A DNA stretch of 64,000 nucleotides from Actinomyces marmotae (GTDB lineage Bacteria > Actinomycetota > Actinomycetes > Actinomycetales > Actinomycetaceae), in assembly GCF_013177295.1 (NCBI RefSeq), contig NZ_CP053642.1:2232001-2296000 (forward strand). Reading direction: 5' to 3'. The notes under the pieces were generated by a model that was not told the DNA's origin, searched no databases, and was given only the letters and a program-made list of their open reading frames with translations. Made by a program: the position numbers and the translations under genes. This document shows, piece by piece, positions 52,900 through 61,958 of this stretch; the stretch's first letter is position 1; each line of letters begins with the position of its first letter.

Positions 52900-55800
52900 A
52901 TGACACCGGCCGACCGCACGAGCCCGGGCGCTCCCGGGCAGGCCGCCCTGGAGGCGCTCCTGGCCTCGCCACCCGCCCTCCCCGTCGTCGCCGGGTTGTC
53001 GCGGCTGAGCTCCATGCTGGCCCGCCCCGCTCCCGACGGCGGGGCGCCCGCCGTCGTCGTCACGGCCCCTCCCGGAACGGGCAAAACCACGCTCGTGCCA
53101 CCGCTCGTGGCGAGGGCGCTCTCCGAGGCCGGGAAGGACGGGGAGGCCGGGGCCGTCAGGCGCGTCGTCGTCACCCAGCCGCGCCGCGTGGCCGCCAGGG
53201 CCGCCGCGCGGCGCCTGGCCGGCCTGCTGGGTGAGGAGCCCGGGGGAACCGTCGGCTACGCGGTGCGCGGCGAGCGCCGCGCCGGGCCGGGCACCCGCAT
53301 TGAGGTCGTCACGGCGGGCCTCCTCCTGCGCCGCCTCCAGGCCGAGCCGGACCTGCCGGGCGTGGGCGCCGTCATCCTCGACGAGGTCCATGAGCGGGCT
53401 CTCGACGCCGATCTCCTCCTCGCGCTGTTGCTCGACACGCGCGCGGGGCTGCGTGAGGACCTCACTCTCATCGCGATGTCGGCGACCCTGGACGCGGGTC
53501 GTCTGCGCGAGCTGCTCGGTGGGGCGACTGGGGGCGCGAGCGGCGGGACCGGCGGCGGAGCGGGGGCGGCCGGAGCGCTCGCCCCGCTGCTCGACGTGCC
53601 CGGCGCGCCCCACCCCATCGCCGAGCACTGGGCGCCCCCGCCGACGACCACGGCGCGGCTGGGCCCGCGCGGGGTGCCAAGGGACTTCCTCGCGCATGTC
53701 GCCGCCACCACGGCGCGGGCGCTGACGGAGCACGACGGCGATGCGCTCGTCTTCCTCCCCGGCGCGCGAGAGGTCGACGACGTCGTCAGCCGCTTGCGCC
53801 AGAGCCTGCCGGCGGCCGGGGCCAGCGTGGGAGGAGCGGATGCGCTGCCGCTGCACGGGCGGCTTCCCGCGGCGGCGCAGGACGCGGCGCTGGCGCCCGG
53901 CCCGCCGGGGCGGCGCCGGGTGATCGTGTCAACGAATGTCGCCGAATCCTCGCTGACCGTGCCGGGGGTGCGGATCGTCGTCGACTCGACACTCGCGCGC
54001 GAACCGCGGCTCGACGTCGCCCGCTCGATGAGTTGGCTGGCCACGGTGGGCGAGTCGCGGTCAGCGGGGGCTCAGCGGGCGGGCCGCGCCGGCCGCGAGG
54101 GGCCGGGCGCGGTCTACCGGTGCTGCACGGCGTCGGACTGGGCGCGCGCGGCGGCCTCCCCCACCCCGGAGATCCTGTCCGCCGACCTCACCAGGCTCGC
54201 CCTGGAACTGGCGGCCTGGGGCGCCCCCGGCGGGGTGGGACTGCACTCGCCGGCCTGGATTGATCCACCGCCGGAGGCGGCGATGCGGGCCGCCGAGGAG
54301 GCGCTGGTCTCACTCGGGCTGCTTGAGCCCGCCGGGTGGGGCGGCGGCGCGGGAGGTGACCGCAGTGGCGCCGACGGGGGCCGGGCTCCGGGCGCGATCA
54401 CCCCGCTGGGCCGGGCTGTCGCGGCGATCCCGGCGCCGGTGCGGGAAGCTCGGGCTCTTCTCGTGGCGGCGGGCATGATCGGGGCGCGGCCAGCCGCTCG
54501 CGCCGCGGCGCTCCTCACCTCCGACCTGCGGGCGCCGGGGGCGGATCTGACGGCGCTGGCGAGGTCGGTCCGCGAGCGCCGGACGGGCGCGCGGGACGCC
54601 GGGCAGTGGGGCCAGGAGGCCGCGCGCCTTGAGCGATCGGTCACGGGCGCGCTCGCCGATGCGGGGGTCACGAGGGGCTCGGGCGCGGCGGCGGGCGCCC
54701 AGGAGGCGCTGCGCGCCCCGGCCCCCCTCAGGGCCCTGAGCGCTCCGGGGACCGACGGCGCCCAGGTTCTGGGCGGGCTGGGCGGGCTGGGCGGCCTGGG
54801 CGGGCTGGGCGGGTTGGCCGGCCTGGCCAGGCTGGGCGGGCTGGGTGGCGCCGAGGAATCGGTGGCGCTGGTAGCGGCGCTGGCCCACCCCGAGTGGATC
54901 GCGCGCCGCCGCGACTCGGTGGGCTCAGCGGGCCGAGCGGGCACGGGCGGTCGGGCCGCACCCGGTGGCTCCTCGCGTCCCGACGGCCCCGCCCCCGGGC
55001 GGGCGCGGGCGGAGGTCGCCTACGCGAGCGTGGGCGGCACGGGCCTGCGCCTGCCGGCGGACTCCCCGCTCGCCTCCTCGCCCTGGCTGGCGGTGGCCGA
55101 TGTCGACCGCTCCCCGGGCCGCGGCGATGCCCTCATCCGCGCGGCGGCCCCTCTTGACGAGGAGGTAGCCCTCGCCGTCGCCGCGGATCGGCTCAGCGAG
55201 GAGGCCCGGACCGTGTGGGCCGAGGGCCGCCTGCGCACCGAGCGCGCCCGCCGCCTCGGCACGATCGTCCTGGCAGCCACTCCCGGTCCGCCGCCGAGCC
55301 CGGGCGAGGCCGCGAGCGCCGTCGTCCAGGCGGTACGAGGGGAGGGACTGGGGATCCTGCCCTGGGGCGAGGAGGCGCGCGAGCTGCGCGGCCGCCTGGC
55401 GCTGCTGCGCGCCGAGATCGGTGAGCCCTGGCCGGCTATGGACGACGAATCGCTGGTGGGCGCTGCCGAGATGTGGCTGGGGCCGGCCGTCCAGGCGCTC
55501 ATGGCGGGCGGCAGGCGCTTCGACCTGGGGAGGCTGGACACACTGGCCGCGCTGCGGGCGCTCCTTCCGTGGCCTGAGGCGGCGCGTCTCGATGAGCTCG
55601 CCCCGGAGCGCTTGGAGGTGCCGTCCGGCTCGCGCGTCCGCCTGTCCTACACGGGCGACGACGGCGAGCCACTGCCCCGCCCAGTGCTGGCGGTGCGGGT
55701 CCAGGAGTGCTTCGGCTGGGCGAGCACGCCGCTCGTGGCGGGCGGTCGGGTCCCGGTGCTCATCCACCTGCTCTCCCCGGCGCGCAGGACCGTCGCGGTG

Positions 55801-55947
55801 ACGGACGACCTCGCCTCCTTCTGGGCCCAGGGGTATCCGCAGGTGCGCGCCGAACTGCGCGGGCGCTACCCGAAGCACGCCTGGCCGGAGGACCCATGGT
55901 CCGCCCCGGCGACACGAGGGACGGGGCGGCGCCGCCCCCGGGTCTGA
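52900..55947 (+). CDS. hrpB: ATP-dependent RNA helicase HrpB
   Basis: A 1015-residue DEAH/RHA-type helicase. Motif I is APPGTGKTTLVPPLV (about 55-69), II is ILDEVHERALDADLLLAL, III is MSATLDAGRL, and later VIVSTNVAESSLTVPGV and QRAGRAGREGPG (motifs V and VI). The HrpB C-terminal domain ends near GRYPKHAWPEDPW, as usual. Its biological role in bacteria is poorly defined. Unusual features are several Gly/Ala-rich inserts and a run of LGG repeats at residues 624-650, coded by nine 9-bp repeats. ATG 52900 has GACAAT six bases upstream, an imperfect leaderless -10. Confidence 0.93.
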   Translation: MTPADRTSPGAPGQAALEALLASPPALPVVAGLSRLSSMLARPAPDGGAPAVVVTAPPGTGKTTLVPPLVARALSEAGKDGEAGAVRRVVVTQPRRVAARAAARRLAGLLGEEPGGTVGYAVRGERRAGPGTRIEVVTAGLLLRRLQAEPDLPGVGAVILDEVHERALDADLLLALLLDTRAGLREDLTLIAMSATLDAGRLRELLGGATGGASGGTGGGAGAAGALAPLLDVPGAPHPIAEHWAPPPTTTARLGPRGVPRDFLAHVAATTARALTEHDGDALVFLPGAREVDDVVSRLRQSLPAAGASVGGADALPLHGRLPAAAQDAALAPGPPGRRRVIVSTNVAESSLTVPGVRIVVDSTLAREPRLDVARSMSWLATVGESRSAGAQRAGRAGREGPGAVYRCCTASDWARAAASPTPEILSADLTRLALELAAWGAPGGVGLHSPAWIDPPPEAAMRAAEEALVSLGLLEPAGWGGGAGGDRSGADGGRAPGAITPLGRAVAAIPAPVREARALLVAAGMIGARPAARAAALLTSDLRAPGADLTALARSVRERRTGARDAGQWGQEAARLERSVTGALADAGVTRGSGAAAGAQEALRAPAPLRALSAPGTDGAQVLGGLGGLGGLGGLGGLAGLARLGGLGGAEESVALVAALAHPEWIARRRDSVGSAGRAGTGGRAAPGGSSRPDGPAPGRARAEVAYASVGGTGLRLPADSPLASSPWLAVADVDRSPGRGDALIRAAAPLDEEVALAVAADRLSEEARTVWAEGRLRTERARRLGTIVLAATPGPPPSPGEAASAVVQAVRGEGLGILPWGEEARELRGRLALLRAEIGEPWPAMDDESLVGAAEMWLGPAVQALMAGGRRFDLGRLDTLAALRALLPWPEAARLDELAPERLEVPSGSRVRLSYTGDDGEPLPRPVLAVRVQECFGWASTPLVAGGRVPVLIHLLSPARRTVAVTDDLASFWAQGYPQVRAELRGRYPKHAWPEDPWSAPATRGTGRRRPRV
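54769..54849 (+). repeat. in-frame 9-bp tandem repeat in hrpB, nine copies
   Basis: Nine units of consensus CTGGGCGGG (54769, 54778 ... 54841), encoding an LGG/LAG run. The unit length keeps the frame, so copy number can vary without disrupting the helicase. Confidence 0.9.
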
Positions 55948-56098
55948 GGAACGGCGCACCCCCGCTGGCGGCTCCGCCGCGCCCTGCGGCCCGAGGGGCG
56001 CGGCAGCGGGACGCGGGGAGCGGGCGGCGGGACGCGGGGAGTGCCCGCCTCGCCCCGGCGTGCTGCGCGTCGGTGCCCGAGCGTGCCAGGCTGGTCCC

Positions 56099-57034
56099 AT
56101 GAGCGCGAGCGTGTTCCGCAAGGTTGATGAGGGGCCGGTCTCCACGGCGGTGGAGGCGCAGGGCCTGAAATGGCTCGCCGAGGCGATGCCCGACGGCGGC
56201 GCGCACGTCGTCCCGGTGACGCAGGGCGAGGGGTGGATCGAGGAGCCGCGGCTCAGCCACGGGGGCACCACGGCCGAGGCCGCGGAGGCCTTCGGCCGCG
56301 CCTTGGCGGTCACCCACGCGGCGGGCGCCCCGTTCTTCGGGGCATCTCCCCCGGGATGGGACGGCGTCGGCCAGATGGGGCGCTCGCGCATCCGAGTGCA
56401 CCCCCATGATTCCTGTGATCCAGCGGTCATGAGCCGACCGTGGGGAGCCTTCTACGCCGAGGACCGCATTGGCGCCTACATCGCCGACTGCCGGGACTCA
56501 GGGGCCCTGAGCGACAAGGGCGCGCGGGTGCTGGAGAGGGTCTGTGCGCGGCTGGCCGACGGCGTCTTCGACTCCCCGCAGCCGGCGCTCGTCGAGGCGG
56601 CGGCGCGGGGGCGGGCGCGCGCGGTGTCCCGCACGCATGGGGACCTGTGGTGCGGCAACGTGCTGTGGGTGCCGGTCGGGGAGGCCGACTGGGCGCCGCC
56701 GGGCGCGGGAGGCGGGCCGCGGCTGACCGGGGCCGCGGCGCGGGCGGCAGCAGTGGGCTCGGGTTCGGGCGGAGGCCTGCCGGGCGACGTCGGCGTCCTC
56801 ATCGACCCGATGGCGCAGGGCGCGCACGCGGAGACGGATCTGGCAGCGCTGGGGATGTTCGGGCAGTCGCATCTCACGCGGATCATCGGGGCCTACAACG
56901 AGGTCTCACCGCTGGCCGACGGGTGGCGCGAGCGGGTGGGACTGCACCGCCTGCACATGCTCATGATCCACGTGTTCCTCTTCGGCGGCGGCTACGGGAT
57001 GGAGGCGGTCAACCAGGCGCGCCAGTACGTGTGA
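56099..57034 (+). CDS. fructosamine kinase family protein
   Basis: A 311-residue aminoglycoside-phosphotransferase-fold kinase of the fructosamine-3-kinase family. Key motifs are SRTHGDLWCGNVLW (catalytic D, N) and GVLIDPMAQGAHAETDLAALGMFG (metal D, family E). A Gly/Ala-rich insert (about 205-235) lies between them. Members phosphorylate sugars bound to protein amines so that they fall off; the bacterial substrate is uncertain. The start is ATG 56099, with CAGGCT six bases upstream (imperfect leaderless -10). Confidence 0.85.
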   Translation: MSASVFRKVDEGPVSTAVEAQGLKWLAEAMPDGGAHVVPVTQGEGWIEEPRLSHGGTTAEAAEAFGRALAVTHAAGAPFFGASPPGWDGVGQMGRSRIRVHPHDSCDPAVMSRPWGAFYAEDRIGAYIADCRDSGALSDKGARVLERVCARLADGVFDSPQPALVEAAARGRARAVSRTHGDLWCGNVLWVPVGEADWAPPGAGGGPRLTGAAARAAAVGSGSGGGLPGDVGVLIDPMAQGAHAETDLAALGMFGQSHLTRIIGAYNEVSPLADGWRERVGLHRLHMLMIHVFLFGGGYGMEAVNQARQYV

Positions 57035-57090
57035 GCCGCTGGCGCTGCCCTCCACGCCTGTCGGCCGGGCCCGCGATGCCGACGAGCCAC

Positions 57091-57129
57091 GAGTGAGGGC
57101 CCCGATCACGCGGATCGGGGCCCTCACTC
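57091..57129. terminator. bidirectional terminator hairpin, 17-bp stem
   Basis: The arms 57091-57107 (GAGTGAGGGCCCCGATC) and 57113-57129 are perfectly complementary, between the kinase gene and the convergent tRNA-Ser. Confidence 0.85.
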
Positions 57130-57131
57130 AC

Positions 57132-57220
57132 TGGCGGTAGCGCTGGGATTCGAACCCAGGGTGGCTATGAACCACACAGACTTTCGAGATCTGCACCTTC
57201 GGCCGCTCGGACACGCTACC
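57132..57220 (-). tRNA. tRNA-Ser (anticodon CGA)
   Basis: An 89-base class II tRNA. Acceptor GGTAGCG/CGCTACC with discriminator G and encoded CCA; anticodon loop CTCGAAA (CGA, reads UCG); a long variable arm as required for serine; T-loop TTCGAAT. Confidence 0.96.
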
Positions 57221-57295
57221 TCAGGCGTCGAGGGTACACGCCCGTGAGCGTTCAGCCCAATCGGCCGCCCCTGCGACCTCCCTCACCCCCCTCGC

Positions 57296-57365
57296 CGAGA
57301 CCGGTCGAAATCATGACCGAGACCGGTCCGCGGACCGGTCTCGCCCCTATTTTCGACCGGTCTCG
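57296..57365. repeat. GACCGGTC repeat (family B, copy 3, four units)
   Basis: CGAGACCGGTC at 57296 and 57318, inverted units at 57333 and 57355; the phasing is 22 bp on each side. The inner pair (57318-57343) is one perfect 26-base palindrome. It lies 17 bases past the stop of the acetyltransferase gene at 57383. Confidence 0.9.
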
Positions 57366-57382
57366 GTAGGCGGCGGGCGGCC

Positions 57383-57967
57383 TCAGGAGGCCGGGATCTC
57401 GCGCAGCACCACGGCGGGGACACCACCGACGACGACGCCCACGGGCACATCCCGCGTGACGACGGCACCCGCGGCGATGACCGCCCCGTCTCCCACGGTC
57501 ACGCCCTTGGTGATGACGGCCTTGGCCCCGACCCAGACATCGTCTCCGAGCCGGATGGGGGCGGGGTAGGTGGTGGCGCGGTCGGCGACGGCGAGGCCGT
57601 GATCGAGGGTCGCCATGACGACGTCGTGCCCGATGAAGCAGCGATCGCCGATCCAAATGCCGCCCTGATCCTGGAAGCGGCACCCGGAGTTGATGAACAC
57701 GTCGTCGCCGAAGTGGGTATTGACGCCGAAGTCAGTGGTGAAGGGCGGGAAGAGGCGCAGTGTTTCGGGCACCGGGCGGTGGGCGATCCGGGACAGCAGA
57801 TCGCGGATCCCGTCGGGATCGTGGAAGGCGGAGTTGAGCTCGGCCGTGAGGCGCTGCGTCTCGACGGCGAAGGCGCCCTGGAAGGAGCCCTCGGGAGTGC
57901 CAGGGCGCACGGGCCTGCCGGCGTTGACGTGGTCCAGGAAGGCCTGGAGGGTCATCTCCTCGCTCAT
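57383..57967 (-). CDS. maltose/galactoside O-acetyltransferase-like hexapeptide-repeat enzyme
   Basis: A 194-residue left-handed beta-helix acetyltransferase of the Maa/LacA/NodL type. A helical N-terminus precedes the hexapeptide repeats (FGVNTHFGDDVFINSGC, IWIGDRCFIGHDVVMAT, IRLGDDVWVGAKAVITKGVTVGDGAVIAAGAVVT). The active-site His is probably in TLDHGL. It transfers acetyl from CoA to a sugar hydroxyl; the substrate is unknown. AAGGAG precedes ATG 57967. Confidence 0.88.
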   Translation of the reverse strand: MSEEMTLQAFLDHVNAGRPVRPGTPEGSFQGAFAVETQRLTAELNSAFHDPDGIRDLLSRIAHRPVPETLRLFPPFTTDFGVNTHFGDDVFINSGCRFQDQGGIWIGDRCFIGHDVVMATLDHGLAVADRATTYPAPIRLGDDVWVGAKAVITKGVTVGDGAVIAAGAVVTRDVPVGVVVGGVPAVVLREIPAS

Positions 57968-58054
57968 CGCGCTCTCCTTAGCCGCCGAACAACCGCCCCG
58001 CTGTTGTCCACCGGGGCGCGCACGCTGATGCTACACGCCCGCCTGTGGAGAACC

Positions 58055-58087
58055 GCCCGGTTTCGATGCTGTTTTCGACCGGTCTCG
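58055..58087. repeat. GACCGGTC repeat (family B, copy 4, one and a half units)
   Basis: One clear inverted unit (58077-58087), preceded by TTTTC, and one decayed unit 22 bp before it (58055-58065, GCCCGGTTTCG). It lies 23 bases past the tadA stop. Confidence 0.8.
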
Positions 58088-58110
58088 ACGAGGGGAGGGG
58101 GCGGGGAGGA

Positions 58111-58638
58111 TCAGCGGCGGGGGGCGAAGAAGTCCCGGAGGAGAGCCGCGGAGACCTCGGCGCGCAGCCCGGCGACGACCTCCACCCGGTGGTTCGCCCG
58201 GGGATCGCGCAGCACATCGCGGATCGAGCCGCAGGCCCCGGTGCGCGGCTCCCAGGCGGCCAGCACCACGCGGGCGAGCCTCGCCAACTGGATCGCACCG
58301 GCGCACATGGTGCAGGGCTCCAAGGTCACCACCAGCGAGCAGCCGTCCAGGTGGGAATCGCCCAGAGCCCTCCCGGCGGCCCTCAGGGCCCGCATCTCGG
58401 CGTGGGCAGTCGGGTCGCACTCGGCCTGACGGGCGTTGGCCGCCTCAGCGAGGACCTCGCCGCCGGCATCCAGGACGACGGCGCCCACGGGCACCTCCCC
58501 GGCCCGCGCCGCCCATTCCGCCAGGGCCAGCGCGCGGTCCATCGCGGCGCCATAGCGCTCCTCCAGGAGCGCGGGGCGCCGGTCGCCCGAAGCGGCCCCG
58601 GCGAGGGCGCGGGGCGCGGGCGAGGATCGATCGGTCAC
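58111..58638 (-). CDS. tadA: tRNA-specific adenosine deaminase
   Basis: A 175-residue zinc deaminase that converts A34 to inosine in tRNA-Arg(ACG). Zinc and catalytic residues are H79 and E81 (TAHAEMRAL) and C109/C112 (LEPCTMCAGA). GTG 58638 is preferred over the longer frame to 58755, whose extra residues are Gly/Arg-rich low complexity; GACGCT lies six bases before the GTG. Confidence 0.92.
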   Translation of the reverse strand: MTDRSSPAPRALAGAASGDRRPALLEERYGAAMDRALALAEWAARAGEVPVGAVVLDAGGEVLAEAANARQAECDPTAHAEMRALRAAGRALGDSHLDGCSLVVTLEPCTMCAGAIQLARLARVVLAAWEPRTGACGSIRDVLRDPRANHRVEVVAGLRAEVSAALLRDFFAPRR

Positions 58639-58851
58639 GCCCCAAGCGTCCCACACGCCGCCGGACCCGCCGGCACGAGATCGCCGCCGCGAGCGCCCGC
58701 GCCGCCGCGGTCCCCCGCCGCCCGCGCCCCCATCACCGCCACTTCGGATCACCATCGTTCCGATCTATCATTCCCAGGAACCTCCCAGCCTCAAGGGGGT
58801 GAACATTCAGCGAGCACCCCGGCCCCTGGGCCAGGCGGAAGGAGACTACGG

Positions 58852-61026
58852 GTGAGCACTCAGGCAGAGGATGACGCTCGCGGCTCCCAGGCCCGCGAGC
58901 CCGAGCCGGCCACCGACAAGCGCCTCAACACCACTGTGTTCGCGGTCTCCGGCGGCGTCATCGGCGCCCTCGCCCTCGCGGCGATCCTCGTCCCGCGCAC
59001 CATCCAGGGCATCTTCGGAACCGCCGTCGCCTGGGCGTCACGCTGGTTCGGCTCGTTCTACATCCTGGAGATGACGGCGGTCCTCGTGTTCGTCGTCGTC
59101 CTGGCGCTGTCGCGCTACGGCACCACGCGGCTGGGGCCCTCCAACTCCACCCCAGAGTTCTCAACGTTCTCCTGGGCGGCGATGCTCTTCGCGGCGGGCG
59201 TGGGCACGGGGATCATGTTCTTCGCCGTCGCCGAGCCCGTCTCCCAGTACCTCTCACCGCCCGCGGGGGCTCCCCAGACCGAGGAGGCCGCCCGCAACGC
59301 GATCGTCCTGACCCTCCTCCACTACGGGGTATCGGGCTGGGGACTGTACTCCCTGGTGGGGATGGCGCTGGCCTACTTCGCCTACCGGCGCCGCCAGCCG
59401 CTGGCGGTTCGCTCCACGCTGCGCCCGATCCTGGGCCACCGCACGGATGGGATCCTCGGCGACGTCATGGACGCGGCCGCGCTCATCGGCGGCGCGATCG
59501 GGATCGCGGCCTCCCTCGGCGTGGGGATCGTCCAGTTGAATGTCGCGCTGACGATCCTGTTCGGCATCCCGCAGGGCACAGCGGCCCAGATCGGGCTCGT
59601 GGCGCTGTCAGTCCTCATGGCGACGGCATCGGCGGTCTCGGGGGTGGACCGCGGAGTGCGCATGCTATCGAGCGTCAACGTTCTGCTAGCGATCGCCCTG
59701 GCGCTGTGGGTGCTCGTCACGGGGGACACGGCGTTCCTGCTCGACGCGCTGGTGGGCTCGATCGGCGACTACATCACCTCGTTCCCGGGCCTGACCCTGG
59801 AGACCTACGCCTGGAACCGCCCGACCCAGTGGCTCAACGGCTGGACGCTGTTCTTCTGGGCGTGGTGGATCACGTGGGCGGCCTTCGTGGGGATGTTCCT
59901 GGCGCGCATCTCCCGCGGCCGCACGATCCGCCAGTTCGTGCTCGGCTCGCTGGCCCTGCCGCTGACCTACGTCATCATGTGGGTGTCGATCTTCGGCAAT
60001 CACGCCCTGTCCATCGTCAGGGGCGGGGACCGGGTTTTCGCCGAACTGACGGCCTCCACCCCGGAACAGGGCTTCTACGCGCTGCTCAAGTCCCTTCCAG
60101 GGGGCCCCGCCCTGGTGGCGCTCTCGCTGTTCATCGGGATCCTGTTCTACGTGACCTCGGCGGACTCGGGCGCCCTGGTGATGGCGAACCTGTCCACGCG
60201 CACGCGCACCGGGGATGAGGGCGATGCCCAGCCGTGGCTGCGGATCTTCTGGGCGATACTCGTGGGCGTACTGACGATCGCCATGCTGCTGGCGGGCGGC
60301 ATCCCGATCCTCCAGCAGGCGACCATCGTGATGGCGCTGCCCTTCAGCGCCGTCCTGCTGCTGATCATGTACGGGCTGTGGAAGGCACTGCGCACGGAGG
60401 CGAGCCACCACGACGCCCGCTCGCACGTCTTCCGGAACCGGGCGCTGGGCCTGACGGGCACGGCCGCGGGCCTCAAGCGCGTCTCGTGGCGGGATCGGCT
60501 GTCGCACACCTTCGAGTCGGTCTCCCCCGCCCAGGCCCAGCGCGCCCTGGACACCAGGATCGTGCCGGCCCTGGAGGCGGTGGCCGCTGAGCTGCGCAAA
60601 GAGGAGCTGGGGGCCGAGGTGTACGTGGAGGGACCGGAGGCGCAAGACCCCGACGACGAGCGCAACTTCCTGGGCCGCGCCACCCTCCTGGTCACAGCCG
60701 GCCCCGAGGCCGGCGACGGCGAGAATGCCGCCGAGCTGGCCGTGGCCCCGACGGCCGAGGGCGCGGCGGAGGGCGGAGCGGTGGCGCCCACGGTCGAGCG
60801 CTCCAGCGGGCTCGACTCCTTCCGCTACGTGGTGCGGATGGTGCAGGCCCCGGTGGCGGCCTTCGGCGTCGTCGTCCATGAGGCGGACGACCTCACGGTG
60901 CGCCTGGAGGTGCGACCGCGCGGCGGTGGCCAGGGCTACGACGTCATGGATTGGACCGCGGACCAGGTGGCCCACGACGTGCTGGACCACTACGAGAGCT
61001 GGCTGGACTATCTGGGCAACGCCTGA
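58852..61026 (+). CDS. BCCT-family transporter (BetT-like)
   Basis: A 724-residue betaine/choline/carnitine transporter with 12 helices. The family signature is in GWTLFFWAWWITWAAFVGMFLARISRGRTIRQFV, and the Na+/H+ site region includes GVGTGIMFFAVAEPV. The C-terminal 200 or so residues form a long cytoplasmic domain, as in BetT, where it controls osmotic activation. The likely substrate is choline or glycine betaine; no betA/betB genes are nearby, so it may serve osmoprotection. The start is GTG 58852 with AAGGAG; an upstream TATCAT near 58765 may be its -10. Confidence 0.9.
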   Translation: MSTQAEDDARGSQAREPEPATDKRLNTTVFAVSGGVIGALALAAILVPRTIQGIFGTAVAWASRWFGSFYILEMTAVLVFVVVLALSRYGTTRLGPSNSTPEFSTFSWAAMLFAAGVGTGIMFFAVAEPVSQYLSPPAGAPQTEEAARNAIVLTLLHYGVSGWGLYSLVGMALAYFAYRRRQPLAVRSTLRPILGHRTDGILGDVMDAAALIGGAIGIAASLGVGIVQLNVALTILFGIPQGTAAQIGLVALSVLMATASAVSGVDRGVRMLSSVNVLLAIALALWVLVTGDTAFLLDALVGSIGDYITSFPGLTLETYAWNRPTQWLNGWTLFFWAWWITWAAFVGMFLARISRGRTIRQFVLGSLALPLTYVIMWVSIFGNHALSIVRGGDRVFAELTASTPEQGFYALLKSLPGGPALVALSLFIGILFYVTSADSGALVMANLSTRTRTGDEGDAQPWLRIFWAILVGVLTIAMLLAGGIPILQQATIVMALPFSAVLLLIMYGLWKALRTEASHHDARSHVFRNRALGLTGTAAGLKRVSWRDRLSHTFESVSPAQAQRALDTRIVPALEAVAAELRKEELGAEVYVEGPEAQDPDDERNFLGRATLLVTAGPEAGDGENAAELAVAPTAEGAAEGGAVAPTVERSSGLDSFRYVVRMVQAPVAAFGVVVHEADDLTVRLEVRPRGGGQGYDVMDWTADQVAHDVLDHYESWLDYLGNA

Positions 61027-61066
61027 GCCGTGGCCCGGCGCGCCCACGCCGGCGCCCCGAGCGCCG

Positions 61067-61072
61067 TAGGCT
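61067..61072 (+). promoter_or_regulatory. -10 box (TAGGCT) of a leaderless promoter for upp
   Basis: TAGGCT-GATCCC-ATG; no ribosome binding site. Confidence 0.6.
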
Positions 61073-61078
61073 GATCCC

Positions 61079-61717
61079 ATGCATCTCATCGACGTCGACC
61101 ACCCCCTCATCGATCACAAACTGGCGGTCCTGCGGGACCGGACGACGAACTCGGCGGTGTTCCGCCAACTCGTGGACGAGCTCGTCACCCTGCTGGCCTA
61201 TGAGGCGACGCGCCATGTGCGCACCGAACCGGTGGAGATCGCCACCCCGGTGGCGGTGGCGCAGTGCCATCGGATCGCGGCGCCGCGGCCGATCGTCGTG
61301 CCGATCCTTCGGGCGGGCCTGGGAATGCTGGAGGGCATGACACGCCTCCTGCCCACGGCCGAAGTGGGGTTCCTCGGGATGAAGCGCGATGAGCGGACCC
61401 TGGAGGTGGACACCTACGCCAACCGCCTGCCTGATGACCTCTCGGGGCGCCAGTGCTTCATCGTCGACCCGATGCTCGCCACCGGCCACACGCTCACGGA
61501 CGCCACGAACTACCTGCTGGACCGGGGCGCACGGGATGTGACGGCCCTGTGCCTGCTGGCGGCGCCGGAGGGCCTGACCTACCTGGAGGAGGCCATCGGG
61601 GACCGCGCGAACGTCACGGTCGTGACGGCCGCGGTGGACGACCACCTCAACGAGCTGGGCTACATCGTGCCGGGCCTGGGTGACGCCGGGGACCGCCTCT
61701 ACGGCATCGTCGACTGA
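61079..61717 (+). CDS. upp: uracil phosphoribosyltransferase
   Basis: A 212-residue enzyme that makes UMP from uracil and PRPP. Motifs are [22 protein letters not shown], the PRPP loop [14 protein letters not shown] and the uracil-binding C-terminus [20 protein letters not shown]. It pairs functionally with the uracil permease at 48712-50112. Confidence 0.97.
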   Translation: MHLIDVDHPLIDHKLAVLRDRTTNSAVFRQLVDELVTLLAYEATRHVRTEPVEIATPVAVAQCHRIAAPRPIVVPILRAGLGMLEGMTRLLPTAEVGFLGMKRDERTLEVDTYANRLPDDLSGRQCFIVDPMLATGHTLTDATNYLLDRGARDVTALCLLAAPEGLTYLEEAIGDRANVTVVTAAVDDHLNELGYIVPGLGDAGDRLYGIVD

Positions 61718-61863
61718 GGCGCCGCGGGGAGTCGCGCTGCGAGGCGGGGCTCGTCGAAGCGGTGATGGCCGGCGCGCGGCGGCCCGCCGATCAGCACGGC
61801 CCGGCGGCCCCACGGCCCGGCGGCTCCGCGGTCAGAAAGCCCCCGCCGCCTCCGCGGAAAACC

Positions 61864-61901
61864 GACTGGTCCGACCGCGCTCTCGCGCGGCCGGACCAGT
61901 C
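61864..61901. terminator. bidirectional terminator hairpin
   Basis: GACTGGTCCG-A-CCGCGC pairs with GCGCGG-C-CGGACCAGTC around a four-base loop, between convergent upp and metQ. Confidence 0.8.
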
Positions 61902-61958
61902 AATAGGGCCAGAGCCAGGCATTCACGGCCCGGTGAGGCCGAGGACCTGGGAAGGCGA

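Noticed and set aside
52579..53856. Long minus-strand frame over the start of hrpB and the XRE gene
   Set aside because: Arg/Gly/Ala-rich shadow; both overlapped genes have clear motifs.
58639..58755. Upstream extension of tadA to 58755
   Set aside because: Adds only Gly/Arg-rich low complexity; the GTG at 58638 gives a normal TadA.
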